Shown here: piece after piece, positions 24,382 to 32,511 of the stretch
How positions within the stretch are numbered: the first letter of the stretch is position 1
How the letters are laid out: the number at the start of each line of letters is the position of its first letter
DNA from: Nocardioidaceae bacterium
GTDB taxonomy: Bacteria > Actinomycetota > Actinomycetes > Propionibacteriales > Nocardioidaceae
Direction of reading: 5' to 3'
Length of the DNA: 64,000 nt
Assembly: GCA_017744365.1 (NCBI GenBank)
Contig: JAGIBL010000002.1
Span: 930,001 to 994,000 of the forward strand
Translations under genes and position numbers: made by a program
The notes under the pieces: model-generated
Databases searched by the model: none
Seen by the model: only the letters and a program-made list of their open reading frames with translations
What the model was told of the DNA's origin: nothing

Positions 24382-26381
24382 CGTACGACCACCTGCTCAG
24401 CCCGATCACCATCGGCGACCTGACCCTGCGCAACCGCGCGGTGATGGGCTCGATGCACACCGGGCTGGAGGACTTCTTCTGGGACGTCCCCAAGCTGGCC
24501 GCCTACTTCGCCGAGCGCGCCCGCGGCGGTGTCGGCCTCATCATCACCGGCGGCTACGCGCCCAACAAGCGCGGCTGGCTCAAGCCGTTCGCCAGCGAGA
24601 TGACCACCCGGCTGCAGTCGGAGCGGCACAAGCAGGTCACCGCGGCGGTCCACGAGCACGGCGGCGCGATCGCGATGCAGATCCTGCACGCGGGCCGTTA
24701 CGGCTACACGCCGTTCTCGGTGAGCGCGTCCGCGATCAAGGCGCCGATCAACCCCTTCAAGCCGAGCGCGCTCTCCTCCCGCGGCGTCGACCGGACCGTC
24801 TCGGACTTCGCGCACGCTGCCGGGCTGGCGAAGCGGGCCGGGTACGACGCCGTCGAGATCATGGGCTCCGAGGGCTACCTCATCAACCAGTTCCTGGCGG
24901 CGCGGACCAACCAGCGCACCGACGCCTGGGGCGGCACCGCGGAGAAGCGGATGCGCTTCCCCGTCGAGATCGTCCGGCGCACCCGCGAGACCGTGGGCGA
25001 GGGCTTCCCGATCGTCTACCGGCTCTCGCTGCTCGACCTCGTCGAGGGCGGCCAGACCTGGGACGAGGTCGTCGAGCTCGCGCACCGGATCGAGGAGGCC
25101 GGCGCCACCGTCCTCAACACCGGCATCGGCTGGCACGAGGCCCGGGTGCCGACGATCATCACGCAGGTCCCGCGCGGTGCCTGGACCTGGACGACCGCGC
25201 GGCTCAAGCGCGAGGTCTCGATCCCCGTGTGTGCGTCGAACCGGATCAACACGCCCTCGCTCGCCGACGAGCTGATCGCCGACGGCACCGCCGACCTCGT
25301 CTCGATGGCCCGGCCGCTGCTGGCCGATCCGGACTTCGTGAACAAGGCCGCCGCCGAGCGCGAGGACGAGATCATCACCTGCATCGCCTGCAACCAGGCC
25401 TGCCTCGACCACGCCTTCAAGAACCAGAAGGCCTCCTGCATGCTCAACCCGCGCGCGGGGCGGGAGACCGAGATCGTGCTGATGCCGTCGCTGCGCAAGC
25501 GCCAGGTGGCGGTCGTCGGCGGTGGCCCGGCCGGGCTCGCGGCGGCGGCCGCGTACGCCGAGCGGGGGGACGCGGTCACGCTGTTCGAGAAGGGCAGCGA
25601 GCTCGGCGGACAGTTCCGGCTGGCGATGCGGATCCCCGGCAAGGAGGAGTTCGCCGAGGCGCTGCGGTACTTCCGCCGTCAGCTCGAGATCCACCACGTC
25701 GACGTACGGCTGGGGGTCGCAGCGGACGCGGCCGCCTTGGCCGGCTTCGACGAGGTGGTCGTCGCCACCGGCGTGACCCCGCGGATGCCGAGCATCCCGG
25801 GCATCGAGCACCCCTCTGTCGTCGCGTACGACGCCGTCCTGCGCGGGGAGGTCGAGGTCGGGTCTCGGGTGGCGATCATCGGCGCGGGCGGGATCGGCGT
25901 CGACGTCGCGCACTTCCTCACGCACGACCCGACGGAGACGACCGAGGACTGGCTGGCGCACTGGGGCGTCGGCGATCCTTCTGCCTTTGCCGGCGGCCTC
26001 ACCGAGCCGGCGGAGAGGAAACCGGTCCGCGAGGTCACCCTGATCCAGCGCAAGACCAGCATCATCGGCAAGGGCCTGGGCAAGACCTCGGGCTGGGCGC
26101 ACCGGGCGGTGCTCAAGCAGGCCGGCGTGCGGCAGGTCAGCGGCGCGACCTACGACCTCATCGACGACCGTGGCCTGCACGTCACCGTCGACGGCGTGCG
26201 GCGGGTCGTCGAGGCGGACCACGTCGTCGTCTGCGCCGGTCAGGAGTCGGTCCGGGACCTGTACGACGACCTGCTGGCCTCCGGGCGCAGCGCTCATGTG
26301 ATCGGCGGTGCCGACGTGGCCGCCGAGCTGGACGCCAAGCGCGCCATCGAGCAAGCCGTGCGTTTGGCAGCGGCCTCCTGA
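24378..26381 (+). CDS. fadH: 2,4-dienoyl-CoA reductase-like FMN/FAD/4Fe-4S oxidoreductase
   Basis: A 667-residue enzyme of the old-yellow-enzyme/FadH family. An FMN TIM barrel occupies about 1-340. The 4Fe-4S ligands are Cys335, Cys338, Cys342 and Cys354. The FAD domain begins near 377 with VAVVGGGPAGLAAA, and the inserted NAD(P)H domain has VAIIGAGGIGVDVAH near 500. This layout matches E. coli FadH, which reduces 2,4-dienoyl-CoA during oxidation of unsaturated fatty acids; trimethylamine dehydrogenase and other enoate reductases share it, so the substrate is likely but not certain. The ATG at 24378 overlaps the PadR stop and has GGAGG 8 bp upstream. A large hairpin follows the stop at 26401-26492. 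Confidence 0.88.
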   Translation: MTYDHLLSPITIGDLTLRNRAVMGSMHTGLEDFFWDVPKLAAYFAERARGGVGLIITGGYAPNKRGWLKPFASEMTTRLQSERHKQVTAAVHEHGGAIAMQILHAGRYGYTPFSVSASAIKAPINPFKPSALSSRGVDRTVSDFAHAAGLAKRAGYDAVEIMGSEGYLINQFLAARTNQRTDAWGGTAEKRMRFPVEIVRRTRETVGEGFPIVYRLSLLDLVEGGQTWDEVVELAHRIEEAGATVLNTGIGWHEARVPTIITQVPRGAWTWTTARLKREVSIPVCASNRINTPSLADELIADGTADLVSMARPLLADPDFVNKAAAEREDEIITCIACNQACLDHAFKNQKASCMLNPRAGRETEIVLMPSLRKRQVAVVGGGPAGLAAAAAYAERGDAVTLFEKGSELGGQFRLAMRIPGKEEFAEALRYFRRQLEIHHVDVRLGVAADAAALAGFDEVVVATGVTPRMPSIPGIEHPSVVAYDAVLRGEVEVGSRVAIIGAGGIGVDVAHFLTHDPTETTEDWLAHWGVGDPSAFAGGLTEPAERKPVREVTLIQRKTSIIGKGLGKTSGWAHRAVLKQAGVRQVSGATYDLIDDRGLHVTVDGVRRVVEADHVVVCAGQESVRDLYDDLLASGRSAHVIGGADVAAELDAKRAIEQAVRLAAAS

Positions 26382-26400
26382 CCCGTACCGCAACCACCGG

Positions 26401-26492
26401 GCTGCGCCGCCCGGCTCCGTCTGGACTGAGGAGCTCAGGCGAGCCTGCGAGCCTGCGACGAGGGAAGACGGAGACTTCAGGGGCGGCGCAGC
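26401..26492. terminator. Bidirectional terminator-like hairpin between convergent genes
   Basis: Outer arms GCTGCGCCGCCC (26401-26412) and GGGCGGCGCAGC (26481-26492) are perfect reverse complements, and inner arms CTCCGTCT (26415-26422) and AGACGGAG (26466-26473) extend the stem. The loop contains a short direct repeat of GCGAGCCT. There is no U-tract, as is usual in actinobacteria. It lies between the converging fadH and cation-exporter genes. Confidence 0.65.
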
Positions 26493-26517
26493 AGTCCGAG
26501 CGGAGCGAGGACAGAAA

Positions 26518-27453
26518 CTACGGGTGCTCGGTGGGTTGCTCGTGGTCGCGGTGCGAGGCGGGCTCGACCTGGAAGGTGGCGTGGTCGATCCCGAAGCAGT
26601 CCTCGACGCACTCGGTGAGGTCGTCCAGGATCGGGCCCACGCCGCGGCCGGCCAGGGCCGCGTCGGTGACGGTCACGTGCGCGGACAAGGCGGGCATGCC
26701 GCTGGTGATCGTCCAGGCGTGCAGGTCGTGCACGTCCACGACGCCGTCGACCTCGCAGAGGTGGTCGCGGACCGTGGCCACGTTGAGGTCCGGCGGCGCC
26801 GACTCCAGCAGCACCGCCCCCGCCTCGCGGACGAGCGCGGCGGCCCGGGGCAGCACCAGCGCGGCGATCAGCAGCGAGGCGATCGAGTCGGCGCGGTCGA
26901 ACCCGGTGGTCAGCACGATGACGCCGGCCACGAGCGCGGCCACCGAGCCGAAGGTGTCGCTGAGCACCTCCAGGTAGGCACCCTTCATGTTGAGCGAGGA
27001 GTCCCGGCGCGCGGTCAGGATGGCGACCGAGACCAGGTTGGCGACCAGGCCGACCACCGCGAAGGCCAGCATCGGGCCGGCGTCCACGGATTCGGGCGAG
27101 ACGAGACGTCTCGTTCCGGCGTACGCGAGGTAGCCGCAGACGCCGAGCAGCACGACCGCGTTCAGCAGCGCCGCCAGGATCTCGATCCGGTGGTAGCCGT
27201 AGGTGCGCTTCGGGCTCGGCGGCCGGGTCGCGATCAGCGACGCCGACAGGGCCACCACCAGGCCCGCGGCGTCGGTGAGCATGTGGCCGGCGTCGGCGAG
27301 CAGGGCGAGCGAGCCGCTGACGAAGGCGCCGACCGCTTCGACCACCACGACGGTGCCGGTCACCGCGAGCACGAGCAGCAGGCGGCGCCGGTCCTCGGCG
27401 CGCCCGTGCGCGTGGTCGTGGCCGCCTGTGTTGTGACCGTGGCCCGCACCCAT
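26518..27453 (-). CDS. Cation diffusion facilitator family transporter
   Basis: A 311-residue CDF exporter (CzcD/ZitB type) with six membrane segments and a cytoplasmic C-terminal domain. The N-terminus is histidine-rich (GHGHNTGGHDHAHG), a usual metal-collecting tail. The transport site in segment 2 is His57/Asp61 (GHMLTD), but in segment 5 the expected histidine is Glu (AYLEVLSD), giving HxxxD plus ExxxD instead of two HxxxD pairs. The C-terminal domain includes VDVHDLHAWTI. It should export a divalent cation such as zinc against the proton gradient; the Glu variant could shift metal choice. The ATG at 27453 is at the start of the His-rich tail; a longer frame reads antisense through the next gene and is rejected. 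Confidence 0.88.
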   Translation of the reverse strand: MGAGHGHNTGGHDHAHGRAEDRRRLLLVLAVTGTVVVVEAVGAFVSGSLALLADAGHMLTDAAGLVVALSASLIATRPPSPKRTYGYHRIEILAALLNAVVLLGVCGYLAYAGTRRLVSPESVDAGPMLAFAVVGLVANLVSVAILTARRDSSLNMKGAYLEVLSDTFGSVAALVAGVIVLTTGFDRADSIASLLIAALVLPRAAALVREAGAVLLESAPPDLNVATVRDHLCEVDGVVDVHDLHAWTITSGMPALSAHVTVTDAALAGRGVGPILDDLTECVEDCFGIDHATFQVEPASHRDHEQPTEHP

Positions 27454-27534
27454 GCGGAGATCGTAAGGGGGATCACCCAGCCCTCCGGCCGAAAGGACGG
27501 TCCCCGGAGGCCGACGAGCCAGTAGCGTTCGCGT

Positions 27535-28107
27535 GTGGACACAGCAGCGGTCCCGGTCCCCGAGGGCACCGAGCCCGGCGTCGCGTTCAGCTCGATCGTG
27601 ATCCCGGTACGCGAGGCTGAGACGATCGTGCGCCGGCGCGCCCTGCAGGTCTGGCCGGGCCTCATCCCCCGCGACGACGGCGTGATCGCGCACATCACCC
27701 TGCTGGCGCCGTTCTACCCGCCCGAGAAGATCGACGACGCGGTGATCCGGCACCTCGAGGAGTTCTTCGCCGACGTCACGCCGTTCGGCTTCGCGCTGAC
27801 CGGGGTCAGCCAGTTCCCGCACGGGGTGACCTACCTGTCGCCCGAGCCGGCCAGCACCTTCCGGCTGCTCACCCAGGAGCTGCACCACATGTTCCCGGAC
27901 TTCCCCCCGTACGGCGGCGCCTTCGACGACGTGGTCCCGCACCTGACCGTGCCGCTGCCGGACGGCGAGGACGCCGAGGCCCTGCGGACCGCGCTGCACC
28001 GGCGGCTCCCGCTGGACGCACACGCCACCGAGGCCACCCTCGTCCACGTCGAGGAAGGGGACACCCACGTGATCGCCACCCTGCCGTTCGGGATCTCGGC
28101 CGCATGA
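27535..28107 (+). CDS. 2'-5' RNA ligase family protein
   Basis: A 190-residue member of the 2H phosphoesterase superfamily. The two catalytic HxT motifs are HITLLAPF (about 53-60) and HLTVPLPDG (about 141-149), as in LigT/2'-5' RNA ligase-like proteins that act on cyclic phosphate ends. Start at GTG 27535. Its stop overlaps the ATG of the ABC-like gene (ATGA at 28104-28107), making it the first gene of a four-gene coupled operon with a degenerate ABC ATPase, a YhgE/Pip protein and a pirin. The reason for this association is unknown. Confidence 0.83.
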   Translation: MDTAAVPVPEGTEPGVAFSSIVIPVREAETIVRRRALQVWPGLIPRDDGVIAHITLLAPFYPPEKIDDAVIRHLEEFFADVTPFGFALTGVSQFPHGVTYLSPEPASTFRLLTQELHHMFPDFPPYGGAFDDVVPHLTVPLPDGEDAEALRTALHRRLPLDAHATEATLVHVEEGDTHVIATLPFGISAA

Positions 28108-28775
28108 CGCTCGATGCGTCCGGGGTCTGGGTCGCGGACTCTCGTCGTACGTTGCTGGAGCCCACCACGGTCGGTCTCGCTGCCGGCGACATCGTGGTCG
28201 TGTACGGCGACCCCGGCCACCGGCACCCGCTGCTGGCGCTCGCCCTCGGCGGCCGGTTCGTGCTCGGGGGCGGCGAGGTGCTCGCCGACGGCGACGCGCG
28301 CCCGCAGACCCTGCACCGCAAGGTCGCGCTCGTCGACGTGCCCGGCGTCAGCGATCCCGACGACGTCGCGCCACTGACCACGGTCGTCGCCGAGGAGCTG
28401 GCCATGGCCGGCCGGCCGGCTCGCAAGCGGCACGTCGAGGACTGGCTCACCGCGCACGGCCTGTGGGTGCACCGCGAGGCGCGGATGGAGGACCTGCCCG
28501 CGGGGGCGCGGACGCTCGCGCTGGCCCGGCTCGCGGCCCAGCGCCCCGGCGTCGAGTTCCTGGTGCTGGCGCTGCCGGAGCGATGGGGCGTCGACCCCGA
28601 GGGCTGGCTGGCCACCGCGCAAGGCCTGGCCGACGAGGGCTACGGCGTGCTGGCGACGACGTCCGTCGGAGTGGCCCGGCACGTCGAGCAGCAGGCGCCC
28701 GAGGAGACCACCGGCATCCGGGTGGTGCCGTTCGGGAACGCGGCTTTCAGCGCCGAGGACGAGGAGACCACGTGA
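28104..28775 (+). CDS. Degenerate ABC ATPase-like protein, partner of YhgE/Pip
   Basis: A 223-residue protein with the outline of an ABC nucleotide-binding domain but without its catalytic residues. Where Walker A (GxxGxGKST) is expected it has YGDPGHRHPLLALALGG, lacking the lysine. The signature region reads EDLPAGARTLALARLAAQ instead of LSGGQ, and Walker B is FLVLALPERWG with Asp missing. Such pseudo-ATPases are unlikely to hydrolyse ATP and may serve as scaffolds or regulators. It lies between the RNA-ligase-like gene and the YhgE/Pip permease with 4-bp overlaps on both sides, so it is probably the soluble partner of that permease. Alternative: an unrelated P-loop-derived fold. Confidence 0.62.
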   Translation: MTLDASGVWVADSRRTLLEPTTVGLAAGDIVVVYGDPGHRHPLLALALGGRFVLGGGEVLADGDARPQTLHRKVALVDVPGVSDPDDVAPLTTVVAEELAMAGRPARKRHVEDWLTAHGLWVHREARMEDLPAGARTLALARLAAQRPGVEFLVLALPERWGVDPEGWLATAQGLADEGYGVLATTSVGVARHVEQQAPEETTGIRVVPFGNAAFSAEDEETT

Positions 28776-30667
28776 CCGCCATCCGGATGATGCTCAGCGA
28801 GCTGCAGCGGCTGACCGCGGGCCGGCTCCCGAAGATCGCGATGTTCGCGCTGGCGATCGTGCCCACCCTGTACGGCGGGCTCTACCTGTACGCGAACCAC
28901 GACCCCTACGGCCGGCTCGACCAGGTCCCGGCGGCCCTGGTCGTGCTCGACCAGGGCGGCACGCTGCCGTCGGGGACGGCGCTGAACGCCGGCCGCGAGG
29001 TGGCCGGCAACCTGCTCGACCAGAAGACGTTCGACTGGCACGAGGTCAGCGCTGCGAAGGCCCGTGTCGGGGTGAAGGAGGGCCGCTACGACTTCGCCCT
29101 CACCATCCCGGCCAACTTCACCGAGGCGCTCACCTCCTCGGCGCGGTTCACCCCGGAGAAGGCGCGGCTGTCGATGACGACCAACGACGCCAACTCCTAC
29201 CTGTCCACCACGATCGCGGACACCGTGGTCAGCAGGGTGCGCGCGGCGATCACCGAGCGGGTCGGCAGCGAGGCGGCGACGCAGTTCCTGCTCGGGTTCG
29301 GCGAGATCCGCGGCTCGCTGGAGGAGGCGGCCGCCGGTGCCGAGCAGCTGCACCGCGGGTTGACCGAGGCGCTGAGCGGGGCGCGCTCGCTGAACGCCGG
29401 CAGCGCGAAGCTGCAGTCCGGCGCCGGCACCCTCGCAGGCGGCCTGACCACGCTGCAGCAGCGGACGGCCAGCCTCCCCCGCGATACGGCACGTCTCGCG
29501 AACGGTGCCCTGCAGGTGGCCGACGGGAACGCCCGGGTCGCCCAGGTCGGCGACAACGTGCGTGAGTTCGCGCTCGGGGTGCAGTCGTCGTACACCGCGC
29601 ACCGCGGTGACCTGGTCGCCCGGATGAACGCGCTGGGCATGCCCGCCGACCAGCAGCTGCAGATCCTCGGCGTCTACGACCGGATGCGCACCCCGATCCG
29701 GGACGCGGTCGCCGCCGCACGCGACGCCTCGGGCCAGCTGGACCGGCTCTCCGACGGCGCCAGCCAGGTCGCGACCGGAACGCGGCGTCTCGCGGACTCG
29801 ACCCCCGCGGTGGTGGCCGGGATCCGGCAGGCACGCTCCGGTGCCGGCCAGCTCGCCACCGGCGCCGGGCAGCTGCGCACCGGCTCGGCCGCGCTGACCA
29901 GCGGGCTCACCCAGCTCGACACCGGCGCCGGCACCCTGGCGACCAAGCTGCGCGCCGGCATCAAGGAGATCCCGTCGGTCGACGAGGCCTCGCGCAACCG
30001 GATCGCCTCGACGATCGCGAACCCGATCGCGGTCGACGACGTCGCCCAGACCAAGGCCGACTCGTACGGCGCCGGCCTGGCACCGTTCTTCCTGGCTCTG
30101 GCCGCCTGGATCGGCGGGTACGTGCTGTTCCTGCTCGTGCGGCCGCTGTCGCGGCGCGCGATGGCCGCCAACCAGGCGCCGTTGCGGGTCGCGGTCGCCG
30201 GCTGGCTCACCCCCGCGCTGATCGGCGTGGCGCAGATGGCGGTGCTGCTCGCGGTGGTCTCGGCGGCGGTCGACATCGTCCCGGAGAACCTGCCCGGCTC
30301 GCTGCTCTTCCTGATCGGCGTCTCGGCCACCTTCGTCGCGATCGTGCACGCGCTCAACGCCTGGCTCGGGACGGCCGGGCAGTTCCTCGGGCTGGTGCTG
30401 ATGGTGCTCCAGCTGGTCAGCGCCGGCGGCACCTTCCCGTGGCAGACCCTGCCCGAGCCGCTGCAGGCGCTGCACCACGTGCTGCCGATGAGCTACGCGG
30501 TCGACGGCCTGCGGCAGCTCATGTACGGCGGGCTCTCCGGTCTCGTGGTCCGCGACGCTCTGGTGCTGCTCGCCTGGTTCGCCGCCGCGCTGGCCGCGAC
30601 CACGCTGGCCGCCCGCAAGCAGCGGATCTGGAGCCTCAGGGTGGTCAAGCCAGAATTGGCGATGTGA
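28772..30667 (+). CDS. YhgE/Pip domain-containing ABC-2-type membrane protein
   Basis: A 631-residue protein of the YhgE/Pip family. One membrane segment lies at about residues 18-37, then a large extracellular helical domain (about 40-430) and five or six membrane segments at about 445-610, the ABC-2 permease-like part. The outer region has heptad-like repeats of Ala/Gly/Leu (SLNAGSAKLQSGAGTLAGG, ATGAGQLRTGSAALTSG) suggesting an extended coiled coil. In lactococci Pip is the phage infection protein; in staphylococci YhgE/EsaA-like proteins take part in type VII secretion, so an export role is possible. Start GTG 28772 overlaps the ABC-like gene's stop (GTGA). Confidence 0.85.
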   Translation: MTAIRMMLSELQRLTAGRLPKIAMFALAIVPTLYGGLYLYANHDPYGRLDQVPAALVVLDQGGTLPSGTALNAGREVAGNLLDQKTFDWHEVSAAKARVGVKEGRYDFALTIPANFTEALTSSARFTPEKARLSMTTNDANSYLSTTIADTVVSRVRAAITERVGSEAATQFLLGFGEIRGSLEEAAAGAEQLHRGLTEALSGARSLNAGSAKLQSGAGTLAGGLTTLQQRTASLPRDTARLANGALQVADGNARVAQVGDNVREFALGVQSSYTAHRGDLVARMNALGMPADQQLQILGVYDRMRTPIRDAVAAARDASGQLDRLSDGASQVATGTRRLADSTPAVVAGIRQARSGAGQLATGAGQLRTGSAALTSGLTQLDTGAGTLATKLRAGIKEIPSVDEASRNRIASTIANPIAVDDVAQTKADSYGAGLAPFFLALAAWIGGYVLFLLVRPLSRRAMAANQAPLRVAVAGWLTPALIGVAQMAVLLAVVSAAVDIVPENLPGSLLFLIGVSATFVAIVHALNAWLGTAGQFLGLVLMVLQLVSAGGTFPWQTLPEPLQALHHVLPMSYAVDGLRQLMYGGLSGLVVRDALVLLAWFAAALAATTLAARKQRIWSLRVVKPELAM

Positions 30668-31320
30668 TCGAGATTCGCCCCGGGTCCGGCCGGTTCGTCA
30701 CGCGCGAGGAGGGCCGGGAGACCTTCCACTCGTTCTCCTTCGGCCGGCACTACGACCCGGTCAACGTCGGGTTCGCGGCGATGGTCGCGCTCAACGACGA
30801 GAACCTCCCGCCCGGCACCGGGTACGACGAGCACCCGCACCGGGACACCGAGATCGTCACGCTCGTGCTTGCCGGCGCGCTGCGGCACACGGACGCCTCC
30901 CGCTCGACGGTGCTGAGCCCGGGCACGGTGATGCGGACCAGCGCCGGCAGCGGGATCGTGCACGCCGAGCGCACCGAGCCGGGGATCACCACACGGTTCC
31001 TGCAGACCTGGCTGCGCCCGGACGAGCCGGGCGTGCCGCCCTCCCTCGCCCTCTCCTCGTACGACGCGGGCCCGGGGCTCTCCGAGGTGGGCGACCTCGG
31101 GATCGGCACCGCCGGCGCGCGGCTGTACCTGGCTCAGCAGGCGACCGGGCGACTGCTGCTCCCGGACTCCCCGCTGCTGCACGTCTTCGTGGTGGACGGC
31201 ACCGTCGACCTCGGGGACCGCGCGGCCGGACCCGGGGACGCTGCCCGGCTCACCGAGGAGGGTGGTCGCGCGGTGACGGTCGAGGAGCCGGCGACGCTGG
31301 TGGTCTGGGCCTTCGGCTAG
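30664..31320 (+). CDS. Pirin family protein (bicupin)
   Basis: A 218-residue pirin. The N-terminal cupin has the metal-binding block YDEHPHRDTEIV (about 56-67) and a following SAGSGIVHAE with a histidine and glutamate completing the site; the C-terminal cupin (from about 140) is shorter and lacks obvious metal ligands. Bacterial pirins include quercetinases and regulators of central metabolism; function here is unassigned. The GTG start at 30664 overlaps the YhgE/Pip stop by 4 bp (GTGA), so it is the last gene of the operon. It converges with the glycosyltransferase gene 18 bp downstream. Confidence 0.87.
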   Translation: MIEIRPGSGRFVTREEGRETFHSFSFGRHYDPVNVGFAAMVALNDENLPPGTGYDEHPHRDTEIVTLVLAGALRHTDASRSTVLSPGTVMRTSAGSGIVHAERTEPGITTRFLQTWLRPDEPGVPPSLALSSYDAGPGLSEVGDLGIGTAGARLYLAQQATGRLLLPDSPLLHVFVVDGTVDLGDRAAGPGDAARLTEEGGRAVTVEEPATLVVWAFG

Positions 31321-31338
31321 GGCGACAGAAGCGTGCGT

Positions 31339-32448
31339 CTAGCTGCGGCCGACGCCCGCGGCGACCCGGCGCTCGAGCTGCTCGTGGAGGTTCTGGGCCC
31401 AGATGGTGGGGGTGATCCGGCTCGCGAGTGCGCGGGAGCCGTCCGACATCGACTTGAGGCGCTCGGGGCTCATCGTGCTCATCCGGACCATCGCCTTGAC
31501 CAGCTCGTCCTTGTCGCCGGCCGCGACGGCCCAGCCGTTGAACCCGTCCTGGAGCAGGTGCGGGACCGCGCCCACGCCGTCGGAGCAGATGATCGGCAGC
31601 CCGGCGGTGGCGGCCTCGTGCACCACCACGCCGTACCACTCGATGTGGCTGGGCAGGATGAAGCCGGAGCACTCGTGCATCAGGTCCACCAGGTCGGCCG
31701 GCTGCACGAACCCGCGCCAGTCGATGCCCTCCTGGCCCTGGAAGTGCGCCCGCTCGGGTCCGTCGCCGGCGACGACCAGCTCCCACGGGTCGTCGACGAG
31801 GCGGCGGTACTCGGCGTAGGCCTCGGCCAGCAGCACCGGCGCCTTGTGCCAGATCAGGCGGCCGGTGAAGAGGAACCGCTTGCGGGAGGCCATCTCCTCG
31901 AGCTCGCGGGGCCCGCGCTCGAACAGGTCGGTGTCCGCGGAGTTGGCGCCCCGGATGACCTGGTTGCCGCGGAAGCCGATCCGGCGCGCGAACAGCTCGG
32001 ACCGCTCGCCGGGCACCCAGACGGCGTCGAAGAGCGGCAGCACGTAGAACCGGCTGGCGACCAAGCCGGCGTACTGCTTCTTCGTCCCGTGCCAGAAGTT
32101 GGAGTTGAAGATCACCCGCAGGGCCCGGCCCTGGAAGGCCTTCATCACCGCGCGGTAGCCCTTGCCGTCCCAGGACCACATGATGATGACGTCGGGCTTG
32201 AAGTCCTCGATCAGCGGGACCAGCACCTCGGGCGGCGGGCTGCCGGCGGTCGACTCGCCGTTGTCGGTGCTGTCGGTGCGGTCCCAGACGTACCGCTGGA
32301 CCGAGCCGGTGAACGTCGACTTGTCGAACGCCGCGTACCGCATCGAGGACGGGTGCACCAGCAGCAGCTCGTTGCCCAGGGCGGCGAGCTCGCCGAAGCA
32401 CTTGTCCTGGTACGCCGTCAGGCCGGTCATCAGGACGGCGATGCGCAC
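31339..32448 (-). CDS. Glycosyltransferase family 4 protein
   Basis: A 369-residue GT-B fold enzyme. The N-terminal domain (1-185) contains MRIAVLMTGLTAYQDKCF and an HGTKKQYAG segment; the C-terminal domain has the nucleotide-sugar site: FTGRLIWHKAP (about 193-203), VVAGDGPERAHF and the EX7E-like motif EWYGVVVHEAATAGLPII (about 283-300, two glutamates seven residues apart). It should transfer a hexose from a nucleotide donor to an acceptor on the cytoplasmic face, for example in surface glycan synthesis. The acceptor is unknown and no other polysaccharide genes are adjacent, so it seems to act alone. 63 bp separate its start from the FAD oxidase stop on the same strand. Confidence 0.85.
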   Translation of the reverse strand: MRIAVLMTGLTAYQDKCFGELAALGNELLLVHPSSMRYAAFDKSTFTGSVQRYVWDRTDSTDNGESTAGSPPPEVLVPLIEDFKPDVIIMWSWDGKGYRAVMKAFQGRALRVIFNSNFWHGTKKQYAGLVASRFYVLPLFDAVWVPGERSELFARRIGFRGNQVIRGANSADTDLFERGPRELEEMASRKRFLFTGRLIWHKAPVLLAEAYAEYRRLVDDPWELVVAGDGPERAHFQGQEGIDWRGFVQPADLVDLMHECSGFILPSHIEWYGVVVHEAATAGLPIICSDGVGAVPHLLQDGFNGWAVAAGDKDELVKAMVRMSTMSPERLKSMSDGSRALASRITPTIWAQNLHEQLERRVAAGVGRS

Positions 32449-32511
32449 CGGTGTCCTCCAGTCGTCACGAGTCGGGTCGGCGAAACCGTAGCAACCCCGC
32501 CACCCTCGCGA

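Noticed and set aside
31250-32401. Second minus-strand frame overlapping the glycosyltransferase
   Set aside because: Arginine- and proline-rich shadow of the GT4 gene in another frame.
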